Below, piece by piece: positions 7,464-15,423 of a DNA stretch of 43,199 nucleotides; position 1 is the first letter of the stretch; every line of letters starts with the position of its first letter. The stretch comes from Streptomyces sp. NBRC 110035 (GTDB taxonomy: Bacteria > Actinomycetota > Actinomycetes > Streptomycetales > Streptomycetaceae), in NCBI RefSeq assembly GCF_000829695.1, contig NZ_BBNN01000052.1, positions 1 to 43,199 of the forward strand, given 5' to 3'. The position numbers and the translations under genes were made by a program. A model generated the notes under the pieces. The model worked only from the letters and a program-made list of their open reading frames with translations. It did not search any database and was not told where the DNA came from.

Positions 7464-8786
7464 TCAGCCGAGCAGGATCACCTCGACGTCGGCGCCGGAG
7501 ACGACGGACTCGGTCTCCTCGCCCACGACGATCAGCGCGTTCGCCCGGGCGAGGGCGGCCACCAGGTGGGATCCGGCGCCGCCGACCGGGGTGACCTCAC
7601 CGTCGGCGTACCGGCCGCGCAGGAACTGGCGGCGGCCCTTCGGGGACCTCAGCGCCCCGTCCGCGGTGAGGGTGGCGCGCGTTCTCGGCCGGTGGACGTC
7701 GGTGAGACCCATCAGGGTGCGGATGGCGGGGCGGGCGAACAGTTCGAAGGAGACGTACGAGGAGACCGGGTTGCCGGGGAGGGCCAGCAGCGGGGTGTGG
7801 TCGGGGCCGATGGAGCCGAAGCCCTGGGGCTTGCCGGGCTGCATGGCGAGCTTGCGGAAGTCGATGCCGCTGCCCGGCTCGTCCTCGTCCCCGACGGACG
7901 ACAGCGCCTCCCTGACGACGTCGTACGCCCCGACGCTCACACCGCCGGTGGTGACCATCAGGTCGGCGCGCACCAGCTGGTCCTCGATGGTGTCCCGCAG
8001 GGTGTCGGCGTCGTCGGCGACGGCACCCACGCGGTAGGCGATGGCGCCGGCGTCGCGGGCGCAGGCGGTGAGGGAGAAGCTGTTGGAGTCGTAGATCTGG
8101 CCGGCGCTCAGTTCCCTCTCGGGCTGGACGAGTTCGCTGCCGGTGGACATCACCACCACGCGCGGGCGCGGGCGCACGCGCACCGTGCCGCGGCCGATCG
8201 CGGCCAGGAGGGAGATCTGCGGCGGGCCGAGGACCGTGCCGGCCTCCAGCGCGCGGTCCCCGGCCCGTACGTCGCTGCCCTTGGCACGCACGTGCGCGCG
8301 TGCCTCGGCCGGGCGGTACACGAGCACCTGCCCGGTGGCCCCCTCGGGGGCCGGGCCGCGGGCCCGCATCGCGGCGACCGGGCCCTCGCCGAGCCCGCCG
8401 TCGGTCCACTCGACGGGGACGACGGTCTCGGCACCGGGTGGGAGCGGGGCGCCGGTCATGATGCGCGCGGCCTGGCCGGGGCCGACCCGGAGCAGGTCGG
8501 CCTGGCCGGCCGCGATGTCGCCGAGGACCTCGAGGGCCGCCGGGTACTGCTCGCTCGCGCCCGCGACATCCGCGACCCGCACCGCGTACCCGTCCATGGA
8601 GCTGTTGTCGAACGGCGGCAGGGACACCGGCACCGTGACGTCGTCGACCAGGACGCAGCCCTGGGCGTCGAGGAGGTTCAGCTCGATGGGTTCCAGGGGG
8701 CGGACGGTGGCGAGGATGTCGTCCAGGTGCTCGTCCACCGACCAGAGGTGGTCCGGGCCTGCGGTGCGGGGCGCGGCGGTGCTCAA
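7464..8786 (-). CDS. glp: gephyrin-like molybdotransferase Glp (MoeA family)
   Basis: This 440-aa protein has all MoeA/gephyrin-E domains. There is an N-terminal domain with PPFDNSSMDGYAVR (residues 57-70), the molybdopterin-binding segment VTTGGVSVGAYD (about 278-289), LPGNPVSSYVSFELF, and a C-terminal beta-barrel domain. Canonical MoeA inserts molybdate into adenylated molybdopterin. The copy linked to galU and glpR in actinobacteria is the one called Glp, which also binds FtsZ with the GlpR membrane receptor. A TTG start at 8786 overlaps the galU stop (TTGA). Whether it keeps enzyme activity cannot be read from the sequence, although the active-site segments look intact. Confidence 0.9.
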   Translation of the reverse strand: MSTAAPRTAGPDHLWSVDEHLDDILATVRPLEPIELNLLDAQGCVLVDDVTVPVSLPPFDNSSMDGYAVRVADVAGASEQYPAALEVLGDIAAGQADLLRVGPGQAARIMTGAPLPPGAETVVPVEWTDGGLGEGPVAAMRARGPAPEGATGQVLVYRPAEARAHVRAKGSDVRAGDRALEAGTVLGPPQISLLAAIGRGTVRVRPRPRVVVMSTGSELVQPERELSAGQIYDSNSFSLTACARDAGAIAYRVGAVADDADTLRDTIEDQLVRADLMVTTGGVSVGAYDVVREALSSVGDEDEPGSGIDFRKLAMQPGKPQGFGSIGPDHTPLLALPGNPVSSYVSFELFARPAIRTLMGLTDVHRPRTRATLTADGALRSPKGRRQFLRGRYADGEVTPVGGAGSHLVAALARANALIVVGEETESVVSGADVEVILLG

Positions 8787-9694
8787 GGCTGCTGCATCTC
8801 CTCGGTGACGTAACGGCGGAGCCAGGTCCGGAAGTCCGGTCCCAGGTCCTCACGTTCGCACGCGAGTCGCACGATGGCACGCAGGTAGTCGCCCCGGTCG
8901 CCGGTGTCATAGCGGCGGCCCTTGAAGACCACGCCGTGCACCGGGCCGCCGACGTTCTCGTCGTCCGCGAGCTGCTGGAGGGCGTCGGTCAGCTGGATCT
9001 CGCCGCCGCGGCCCGGCTCGGTCCTGCGGAGTATGCCGAAGACGTGCGGGTCGAGGACGTAGCGGCCGATGACGGCGTAGTTGGAGGGCGCGTCGGCCGG
9101 GTCGGGCTTCTCGACCAGGCCGCTGACCCGGACCACGTCGGAGTCGGCGGTGGTCTCGACGGCGGCGGAGCCGTAGAGGTGGATCTGCTCCGGGGCGACC
9201 TCCATGAGCGCGACGACGCTGCCGCCGTGCTGCTCCTGGACCTCGATCATGCGCTGGAGCAGGAGGTCGCGCGGGTCGATCAGGTCGTCACCCAGGAGGA
9301 CGGCGAAGGGTTCGTCGCCGACGTGCGGGGCGGCGCACAGGACGGCGTGGCCGAGGCCCTTGGGGTCGCCCTGGCGGACGTAGTGCATCGTCGCGAGGTC
9401 ACTGGATTCCTGGACCTTGGCGAGGCGGGCGGCGTCGCCCTTCCTGTTGAGGGCGGACTCCAGTTCGTAGTTGCGGTCGAAATGGTCCTCCAGGGGGCGC
9501 TTGTTGCGGCCCGTCACCATGAGGACGTCGTCGAGACCGGCGGCGGCGGCCTCTTCGACCACGTACTGGATCGCCGGCTTGTCGACGACCGGCAGCATCT
9601 CCTTGGGAGTGGCCTTGGTGGCCGGCAGGAACCGGGTGCCGAGGCCCGCCGCGGGGATGACAGCCTTGGTGATCCGAGGGTGCGACTGAATCAT
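8783..9694 (-). CDS. galU: UTP-glucose-1-phosphate uridylyltransferase
   Basis: GalU makes UDP-glucose from UTP and glucose-1-phosphate in the cytoplasm. The nucleotidyltransferase signature AAGLGTRFLPATKATPKEML begins near residue 13, followed by FAVLLGDDLI, GLVEKPDP and FKGRRYDTGDRGDYLRA. The protein is 303 aa from the ATG at 9694, where most homologues begin (M-x-QSHPRI-x-KAV). An in-frame ATG at 9706, preceded by GAAGG at good spacing, is a real alternative. It heads the leftward operon and is divergent from the cyclo-ligase gene. Confidence 0.93.
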   Translation of the reverse strand: MIQSHPRITKAVIPAAGLGTRFLPATKATPKEMLPVVDKPAIQYVVEEAAAAGLDDVLMVTGRNKRPLEDHFDRNYELESALNRKGDAARLAKVQESSDLATMHYVRQGDPKGLGHAVLCAAPHVGDEPFAVLLGDDLIDPRDLLLQRMIEVQEQHGGSVVALMEVAPEQIHLYGSAAVETTADSDVVRVSGLVEKPDPADAPSNYAVIGRYVLDPHVFGILRRTEPGRGGEIQLTDALQQLADDENVGGPVHGVVFKGRRYDTGDRGDYLRAIVRLACEREDLGPDFRTWLRRYVTEEMQQP

Positions 9695-9749
9695 GCCCGC
9701 CACCATATCCGCTGCCTTCGCAGGGAATCTGGGGCTCCGCACATTTAAA

Positions 9750-9761
9750 GCTCATATGAGC
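9750..9761. promoter_or_regulatory. 12-bp perfect palindrome between galU and the cyclo-ligase gene
   Basis: GCTCATATGAGC lies in the only AT-rich stretch of the divergent promoter region, 25 bp before the rightward start. It could be an operator; no factor is implied by the sequence. Confidence 0.35.
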
Positions 9762-9786
9762 ATATTGGAACGGTACGGGGACAGAG

Positions 9787-10404
9787 TTGAGACAGAACGA
9801 ACGTGCGAACGATCATGCCAAGCGTGCGTTGCGACGGGAAATCCTCCTGGCGAGGGGGAGGTTGACGGCGGATGACGTACGGGAGTCCGCGACCGCGTTG
9901 GCCGACCGGGCGCTCGGACTGCCCGAACTGGCGCACGCGCGCACGGTGGCGGCGTACGTCTCCGTGGGGAGTGAACCCGGCACGCCCGCGCTCCTCGACG
10001 CCCTGCGTGCGCGGGGCGTACGCGTGCTGCTGCCGGCCCTGCTCCCCGACAACGACCTGGACTGGGGCGTGTACACCGGCGGGGAGTCCCTCGCGCGCGT
10101 GCGGCACGGCGGCGGGCGGTTGACGCTGCTCGAACCGTCCGGGGAGCGCCTCGGTCCGGACGCCGTGACCGGGGCGGACGTGGTACTGCTGCCGGGCCTG
10201 GCCGTCGACGGGCGCGGGATGCGGCTGGGACGCGGCGGGGGCTCCTACGACCGGGTGCTGGCCCGGCTGGAACGCGCGGGCGCGCACCCGGCGCTGGTGG
10301 TGCTGCTGTACGGCACGGAGGTCGTCGAGCGGGTTCCCGAGGAGCCGCACGACCGTCCGGTGCACGCGGTGGTGACGCCTTCGGGGGTACGGCGGTTCGG
10401 CTGA
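9787..10404 (+). CDS. fthC: 5-formyltetrahydrofolate cyclo-ligase
   Basis: This 205-aa enzyme uses ATP to convert 5-formyl-THF to 5,10-methenyl-THF and so recycles the folate store. It has the family length and motifs: the N-terminal KRALRREILLARGRL, PLLPDNDLDWG in the middle, and the C-terminal nucleotide site GMRLGRGGGSYDRVL. Start is TTG at 9787 with GGGGA 5 nt upstream; no in-frame ATG or GTG lies close by. It is the rightward partner of galU, the same pairing as Rv0992c/Rv0993 in M. tuberculosis. Confidence 0.9.
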   Translation: MRQNERANDHAKRALRREILLARGRLTADDVRESATALADRALGLPELAHARTVAAYVSVGSEPGTPALLDALRARGVRVLLPALLPDNDLDWGVYTGGESLARVRHGGGRLTLLEPSGERLGPDAVTGADVVLLPGLAVDGRGMRLGRGGGSYDRVLARLERAGAHPALVVLLYGTEVVERVPEEPHDRPVHAVVTPSGVRRFG

Positions 10405-10415
10405 TCCGGTGCACG

Positions 10416-10451
10416 GGAAGCGGCCTCCACGCACGCGTGGAGGCCGCTTCC
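10416..10451. terminator. bidirectional terminator hairpin
   Basis: A perfect 16-bp stem GGAAGCGGCCTCCACG and its complement with the loop CACG, placed between the convergent cyclo-ligase and acylase genes. Confidence 0.88.
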
Positions 10452-10471
10452 GTATCAGCGAAGGCCGCTGC

Positions 10472-13306
10472 TCACGGCTTGAGCAGCAGGGTGTTCTCGG
10501 TGTTCTTCCCGACCGCCTTCTCCGAGAAGGACCACTCGAGCAGTTCGCCCTCCGCCCACTTGTCCGTCTGGTCGACGTAGTGGGCGCTGTAGGCGTGTCC
10601 GGAGGCGCCGGTGAGGTTGATCCACCGCGACTTGTCGAGGTCGCCGAGGTTGACCACCATCCGCATCGACGGCACCCACACCACCCCGTAGCCGCCGGCG
10701 GCGTTCCAGCCGGTGGCGTTGACCGCGGCCTCGCCGCCGCCGAGCTTCCAGGGGCCCCGGTTGAGGGCGTACCGCGCGACGTCGGGCCCGGAGGTGCCCA
10801 GGGTCTGGTTCTTCAGGAACAGGCGGTGCAGCCTGCCCCAGCTCCAGGTGTCGATGTCCTTGCCGAGCTTGGCGGTGAGTTCCCACCGCGCGTCGATCAG
10901 GGCGCGCCGGAACAGCTCGTCGCGGTTCTCCGCGCCGGGGCGGGTGCCCGACTTCGGGGTCCTCCACCAGTCGCTGTCCTCGTCCTCCATCAGCGTGCGG
11001 ACCACCTCGAACCAGCGGTCGCCGCCGTCGGGCTGGGCCTGGTCCGCCTCGCGCAGGCCGCACTCGCGGACCTTGACGCGTTCCTCGGCGGGCCCGGTCG
11101 GGTTGACCGGGTCGACCCACAGGCACTGGCCCTTGACCCGCAGTTCCTTGGGCAGCTTGTGGCCGAAGGCGAGCTTGAGGACGTTGCGCCAGACGGAGTT
11201 GAAGTAGGCCGCCGCCGCCGAGTCCGCGTTCTGGGTGTAGTCCCAGCCCTCCAGCAGCTTCTGCGCCTCGCGCACGTCCGGGTCGTCGACGTCGATCTTG
11301 AGCAGTTCGGGGACGAGCAGCTTGGCCATGCCGCTGCTGTTGTCGAGCTGCATCTGCCGCATGTCGTCGGTGGAGATCTTGCCCCCGTCCTTGATCTTCG
11401 ACTGGATCAGATCGTTGATCCGCTGGCTGCGGGCGCCGTAGCCCCAGTCGGTGGTCAGGGTGTACGGGTACGCGTCCGGGTCGACGACGGCCTGGTTGGC
11501 GGTGACGATGTAGCCGCGGCCGGGGTCGAACTCGTAGGGCAGTTCGTCCTGCTCTATCCAGCCGGTCCATGCGTAGTCGGGGTTCCAGCCGGGGGCGGGG
11601 ACGGAGCCGTCGTGGTCCTCTGCGCGGGTGGGGATCCTCCCGGGCAGGGTGTAGCCGATGTGGCCCTCGGTGTCCGCGTAGACGAGGTTCTGCGAGGGCA
11701 CCTCGAACAGGGCGGCCGCCTCGCGGAAACCGTCCCAGTCCTTCGCGCGGTTGATCGCGAAGACGGAGTCCATGGTGCGGCCGGCGTCCAGCGCGGTCCA
11801 GCGCAGGGAGACGCCGTAGCCGTCGCCCCGGTCGGGTGCGGCGGAGTCGACGGTGGCCTTCTTCCCGGTCCGCACCAGGTCCTTGGACCGGTCGGAGAGC
11901 AGCGGGCCGTTGTTGGTCTCCCGGACGACGATCTTCTGCGCGTCGCCACCGGCGACCTCGATGGTCTCCTCGCGGGTCGTGAAGGGCACCACCTTGCCGT
12001 CGTACTGGTAGCCCTCGCCGGTGACCTTCTCCAGGTAGAGGTCGGTGACGTCGACCCCGGAGTTGGTCAGGCCCCAGGCGATGTCCTGGTTGTGGCCGAT
12101 GATGACGCCGGGCAGGCCCGCGAAGGTGTAGCCGGAGACGTCGTACTGGCACTCGGCGGAGACGCTGCGGCAGTGCAGGCCCATCTGGTACCAGACGGAC
12201 GGCAGTGCGGGCGACAGGTGCGGGTCGTTGGCCAGCAGCGGCTCACCGGTGATGGTGTGCTTCCCGGAGACGACCCAGGAGTTGGAGCCGATGCCGTCGC
12301 CGTTGACGCCGACGGCGGTCGGCAGGTCCTGCAGGACCTGCTGGAGGCCCGTCAGCTGGCTCTCCAGGCTGCTCCCGGTGCCGGCGGTGCCGCCTGCGGT
12401 GCCGTCCGTCCCGGCCGCCCCCTCCACACCGGTGCCGGGGTCCGTCGTGCCGGTGCCGGCGCCCGTGCCGGTGCCGTCTCCGGTGCCGATCCCCGTGCCG
12501 GTGCCGGTGCCGGTGCCGTCCGCCTCGTAGGTGCCGGTGAGCTCGTTGTACTGGCCCTCCTGCACCACCGGCTTGTTCCGGCTGTACGGGTAGGCCGGGT
12601 ACAGGTCGGCGATCTGCTCCGGGCCGAGGCGGCTGGTCATCAGGGCGCGGTCGATCTCGTCCTGCATGTTGCCGCGCAGGTCCCAGGCCATCGCCTTCAG
12701 CCAGGCCAGGGAGTCCACCGGGGTCCAGGCGCCGGGCTTGTAGTCGTTGGTGAAGCCCAGGGCCGCGTACTCCAGGGAGATGGCGGCGCCGTCCTTGCCC
12801 TTCAGATAGGCGTTGACGCCCTTGGCGTAGGCGTCGAGGTACTTCTTCGTCGCCGGGGAGAGCGTCTTGTCGTACTCCTCCTGCGCGATCCGGTCCCAGC
12901 CCAGGGTGCGCAGGAACTCGTCGGTCTCGACCTGGCTCTCGCCGAACATCTCCGACAGGCGCCCGGAGGTCATGTGCCGGCGGACGTCCATCTCGTAGAA
13001 CCGGTCCTGCGCCTGGACGTAGCCCTGCGCCATGAACAGGTCCTCGTCGGAGGAGGCGTAGATCTGCGGGATCCCGTGGTCGTCACGCTTCACGTCGACG
13101 GTGCCCGACAGGCCCTCGAGGGTGATCGAGCCCTTGGTCTGCGGGAAGGAGGCACGCACGGTGCTGACCGACCAGTAGGCCCCGTAGACGGCACCGCCGA
13201 TCAGTGCCAGCACCAGGACGAACACGATCAGGCGGGCTTTGCGCCCCTTTTTCCTGCCGGACTTGCCGGGCTGCTGACCCGTGGAGGCGGTGGTATTGGG
13301 GGGCAT
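10472..13306 (-). CDS. membrane-anchored penicillin acylase-family N-terminal nucleophile hydrolase
   Basis: This 944-aa protein belongs to the penicillin G acylase / cephalosporin acylase / acylhomoserine-lactone acylase group, which hydrolyse amide bonds after self-cleavage into two chains. A basic N-terminus and one transmembrane helix (about residues 26-44) place the enzyme outside the membrane. The alpha chain begins with VDVKRDDHGIPQIYASS. The beta chain should start at Ser341 in GIGSNSWVVSGKHT, the usual SN-x-W nucleophile motif. Between the chains is an unusual Gly-Thr-rich spacer (about 265-325). ATG at 13306 has AAGGA 5 nt upstream. The substrate is unknown. Confidence 0.9.
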   Translation of the reverse strand: MPPNTTASTGQQPGKSGRKKGRKARLIVFVLVLALIGGAVYGAYWSVSTVRASFPQTKGSITLEGLSGTVDVKRDDHGIPQIYASSDEDLFMAQGYVQAQDRFYEMDVRRHMTSGRLSEMFGESQVETDEFLRTLGWDRIAQEEYDKTLSPATKKYLDAYAKGVNAYLKGKDGAAISLEYAALGFTNDYKPGAWTPVDSLAWLKAMAWDLRGNMQDEIDRALMTSRLGPEQIADLYPAYPYSRNKPVVQEGQYNELTGTYEADGTGTGTGTGIGTGDGTGTGAGTGTTDPGTGVEGAAGTDGTAGGTAGTGSSLESQLTGLQQVLQDLPTAVGVNGDGIGSNSWVVSGKHTITGEPLLANDPHLSPALPSVWYQMGLHCRSVSAECQYDVSGYTFAGLPGVIIGHNQDIAWGLTNSGVDVTDLYLEKVTGEGYQYDGKVVPFTTREETIEVAGGDAQKIVVRETNNGPLLSDRSKDLVRTGKKATVDSAAPDRGDGYGVSLRWTALDAGRTMDSVFAINRAKDWDGFREAAALFEVPSQNLVYADTEGHIGYTLPGRIPTRAEDHDGSVPAPGWNPDYAWTGWIEQDELPYEFDPGRGYIVTANQAVVDPDAYPYTLTTDWGYGARSQRINDLIQSKIKDGGKISTDDMRQMQLDNSSGMAKLLVPELLKIDVDDPDVREAQKLLEGWDYTQNADSAAAAYFNSVWRNVLKLAFGHKLPKELRVKGQCLWVDPVNPTGPAEERVKVRECGLREADQAQPDGGDRWFEVVRTLMEDEDSDWWRTPKSGTRPGAENRDELFRRALIDARWELTAKLGKDIDTWSWGRLHRLFLKNQTLGTSGPDVARYALNRGPWKLGGGEAAVNATGWNAAGGYGVVWVPSMRMVVNLGDLDKSRWINLTGASGHAYSAHYVDQTDKWAEGELLEWSFSEKAVGKNTENTLLLKP
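12437..12535. repeat. GGTGCC hexanucleotide-type repeats in the acylase spacer
   Basis: Imperfect runs of CCGGTG/GGTGCC units encode the alternating Gly-Thr spacer between the alpha and beta chains. Length changes in steps of 6 bp would keep the frame. Confidence 0.7.
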
Positions 13307-13499
13307 CGCTGTCCTTGCTGTCCTTACGCGAGCGGCAGGGCGGGCTGTGCTTTTAACTGAGCGCTGGAGCAACGATAGGCGCAGGGCCCTGCGCCACTTG
13401 ACGCGGAGTCGGGTACCACCCCGGACGGACGTTCGATGATGCCAGGGATGCGCGTCAAGAAAGCGTCAAGAGTTAGGTAAGGTAACGAATCGGTTCGCC

Positions 13500-15077
13500 G
13501 TGAACGCGCCGGCCACCGGGGCCCGGACAGGAGCCCGGTGCACCGCGCGGCTGCCAGGGAAGGGAGCGGCCACGACTGTCCACCACCTCAACCAGCTCCT
13601 GCTCGTCTGCTCGCTGGTCCTGCTCGTCGCCGTCGTGGCGGTCCGCATCTCCTCGCGCAGCGGGCTCCCCAGCCTGCTCGTGTACCTGGGCATCGGTATC
13701 GCCATGGGCCAGGACGGCGTCGGCGACATCCACTTCGACAACGCCGAGCTGACCCAGGTCCTCGGATACGCGGCCCTGGTCGTGATCCTGGCCGAGGGCG
13801 GTCTGGGCACCCAGTGGACGGAGATCAGACCCGCCCTGCCCGCTTCCGCCGTCCTCGCGACCGTCGGCGTCGCGGCGAGCGTCGGTGTCACCGCGTCGGC
13901 CGCGCACTTCCTGATCGGGCTGGAGTGGCGGCAGGCGCTGATCATCGGCGCGGTGGTGTCCTCGACCGACGCGGCGGCCGTCTTCTCCGTGCTGCGGCGC
14001 ATCCCGCTCCCCGCACGGGTGACGGGCACGCTGGAGGCCGAGTCCGGCTTCAACGACGCCCCCGTGGTCATCCTGGTGCTCGCCTTCTCCACGGCCGGTC
14101 CGGTCGAGCACTGGTACGTCCTGCTCGGCGAGATCGCCCTGGAGCTGGTCATCGGCGCAGCCATCGGACTCGCGGTGGGCCGGCTGGGCTCCCTGGGGCT
14201 CAGACACGTGGCGCTGCCCGCCTCCGGTCTCTACCCGATCGCCGTCATGGCCATCGCCACCGCCGCCTACGCGGCGGGCGCCATGGCCCACGGCAGCGGC
14301 TTCCTCGCCGTCTACCTCGCCTCGATGGTGCTGGGCAACGCCAGGCTGCCGCACTGGCCCGCCACGCGCGGGTTCGCCGAAGGGCTCGGCTGGCTCGCCC
14401 AGATCGGCATGTTCGTCCTGCTCGGCCTGCTGGTCTCCCCGCACGAGCTGGGTGACGACATCGTGCCCGCGCTGATCATCGGGCTGGTGCTGACCGTGGT
14501 GGCCCGCCCGCTGAGCGTCGTGCTGTGCCTGGTGCCGTTCCGGGTGCCCTGGCAGGAGCAGGCGCTGATGTCCTGGGCGGGGCTGCGCGGCGCCGTGCCC
14601 ATCGTCCTGGCGACGATTCCGATGGTCCAGGGCGTTCCCGGCAGCCGGCCGATCTTCAACATCGTCTTCATCCTGGTCGTCGTCTACACCCTCGTCCAGG
14701 GACCGACACTGCCGTGGCTGGCCCGCGCACTGCGGCTCGGCGAGGGCACGGAGGCCGCCGACCTGGGCATCGAGTCGGCGCCCCTGGAGCGGCTGCGCGG
14801 ACACCTGCTGTCGGTCGGCATCCCGAAGGGGTCGAGGATGCACGGCGTGGAGGTCGGCGAGCTGCGGCTGCCGAAGGGGGCGGCCGTCACGCTCGTGGTG
14901 CGCGGGAGCACCTCGTTCGTTCCGGGGCCGACGACGATCCTGCGGCGCGGTGACGAACTGCTCGTCGTCGCCACCGACCCGGTCCGCGACGCCGCCGAAC
15001 GCCGCCTCCGCGCGGTGGGCCGCGGCGGCAAACTGGCCGGCTGGCTGGGGGCGGACGGGGGCGGGGCCCGGGGGTGA
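13500..15077 (+). CDS. CPA1-type potassium/sodium-proton antiporter with C-terminal TrkA_C domain
   Basis: The protein has about 12 hydrophobic helices (residues 28-420) and conserved antiporter motifs such as VVILAEGGLGT, GAVVSSTDAAAVFSVL, LEAESGFNDAPVVIL and WAGLRGAVPIVLA, then a soluble TrkA_C/RCK_C domain (about 440-505). This is the NhaP2/CvrA arrangement for K+/H+ or Na+/H+ exchange gated by a cytoplasmic ligand. The only orthodox in-frame start is GTG at 13500 (525 aa), which lacks a good ribosome site. A strong one (AGGGAAGGGAG) lies 5 nt before an ACG codon at 13572, where the conserved TTVHHLNQLLL segment begins, so initiation at ACG (501 aa) is plausible. Confidence 0.88.
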   Translation: MNAPATGARTGARCTARLPGKGAATTVHHLNQLLLVCSLVLLVAVVAVRISSRSGLPSLLVYLGIGIAMGQDGVGDIHFDNAELTQVLGYAALVVILAEGGLGTQWTEIRPALPASAVLATVGVAASVGVTASAAHFLIGLEWRQALIIGAVVSSTDAAAVFSVLRRIPLPARVTGTLEAESGFNDAPVVILVLAFSTAGPVEHWYVLLGEIALELVIGAAIGLAVGRLGSLGLRHVALPASGLYPIAVMAIATAAYAAGAMAHGSGFLAVYLASMVLGNARLPHWPATRGFAEGLGWLAQIGMFVLLGLLVSPHELGDDIVPALIIGLVLTVVARPLSVVLCLVPFRVPWQEQALMSWAGLRGAVPIVLATIPMVQGVPGSRPIFNIVFILVVVYTLVQGPTLPWLARALRLGEGTEAADLGIESAPLERLRGHLLSVGIPKGSRMHGVEVGELRLPKGAAVTLVVRGSTSFVPGPTTILRRGDELLVVATDPVRDAAERRLRAVGRGGKLAGWLGADGGGARG

Positions 15078-15423
15078 CCGGACGGGCGAAGGCGGGGGCC
15101 GAGAGGCCACTTCCGACGCCGTTCGCGCGGATCGGGCGCGGCCCGTCACGCGACCCGCCATTCGCAGGGCCACAGCTCCCCCGTGCCCACTTTCACAGGA
15201 TCACGAGCGCCTGGCGCCTGTGTATACCTGGAACCGTCTGTATCATGCAAGCGAGACCAGATCGAACCAACTCTGCCTGACGCAGAGCTGGCGCGACCGT
15301 ATGGCGGCCGGCACGCCCTGAGCTGTGGCACCGGCATCTACCGCAGTCAGCGCAAGAGGACAGCTCTCGGCGTGCCCGACACCAGGGGCCCACACGCCAC
15401 CAGGCGGCAGAAAGGCACGGGCC
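15078..15423. other. 346-bp intergenic region before the MFS gene
   Basis: No gene seen. It contains a TATCAT -10-like hexamer at 15241-15246, a small hairpin CTCTGC-CTGAC-GCAGAG at 15271-15287 and a possible 11-codon reading frame starting at the ATG at 15245. None has a convincing -35 or ribosome-binding site. Confidence 0.4.

Noticed and set aside
10409..13360. 983-codon open frame on the plus strand opposite the acylase gene
   Set aside because: It is the antisense shadow of the acylase gene; long opposite-strand frames are common in very high-GC DNA. The minus-strand product has all family motifs.
13475..13493. TTAGGTAAGGTAACGAA resembling an iron box (IdeR/DmdR) before the antiporter gene
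   Set aside because: Only the left half matches the 19-bp consensus (9 of 10); the right half does not, so it is not a credible operator.
15245..15280. 11-codon leader peptide before the MFS gene
   Set aside because: There is no ribosome-binding site, and the ATG overlaps a -10-like hexamer, so a translated leader is not supported.
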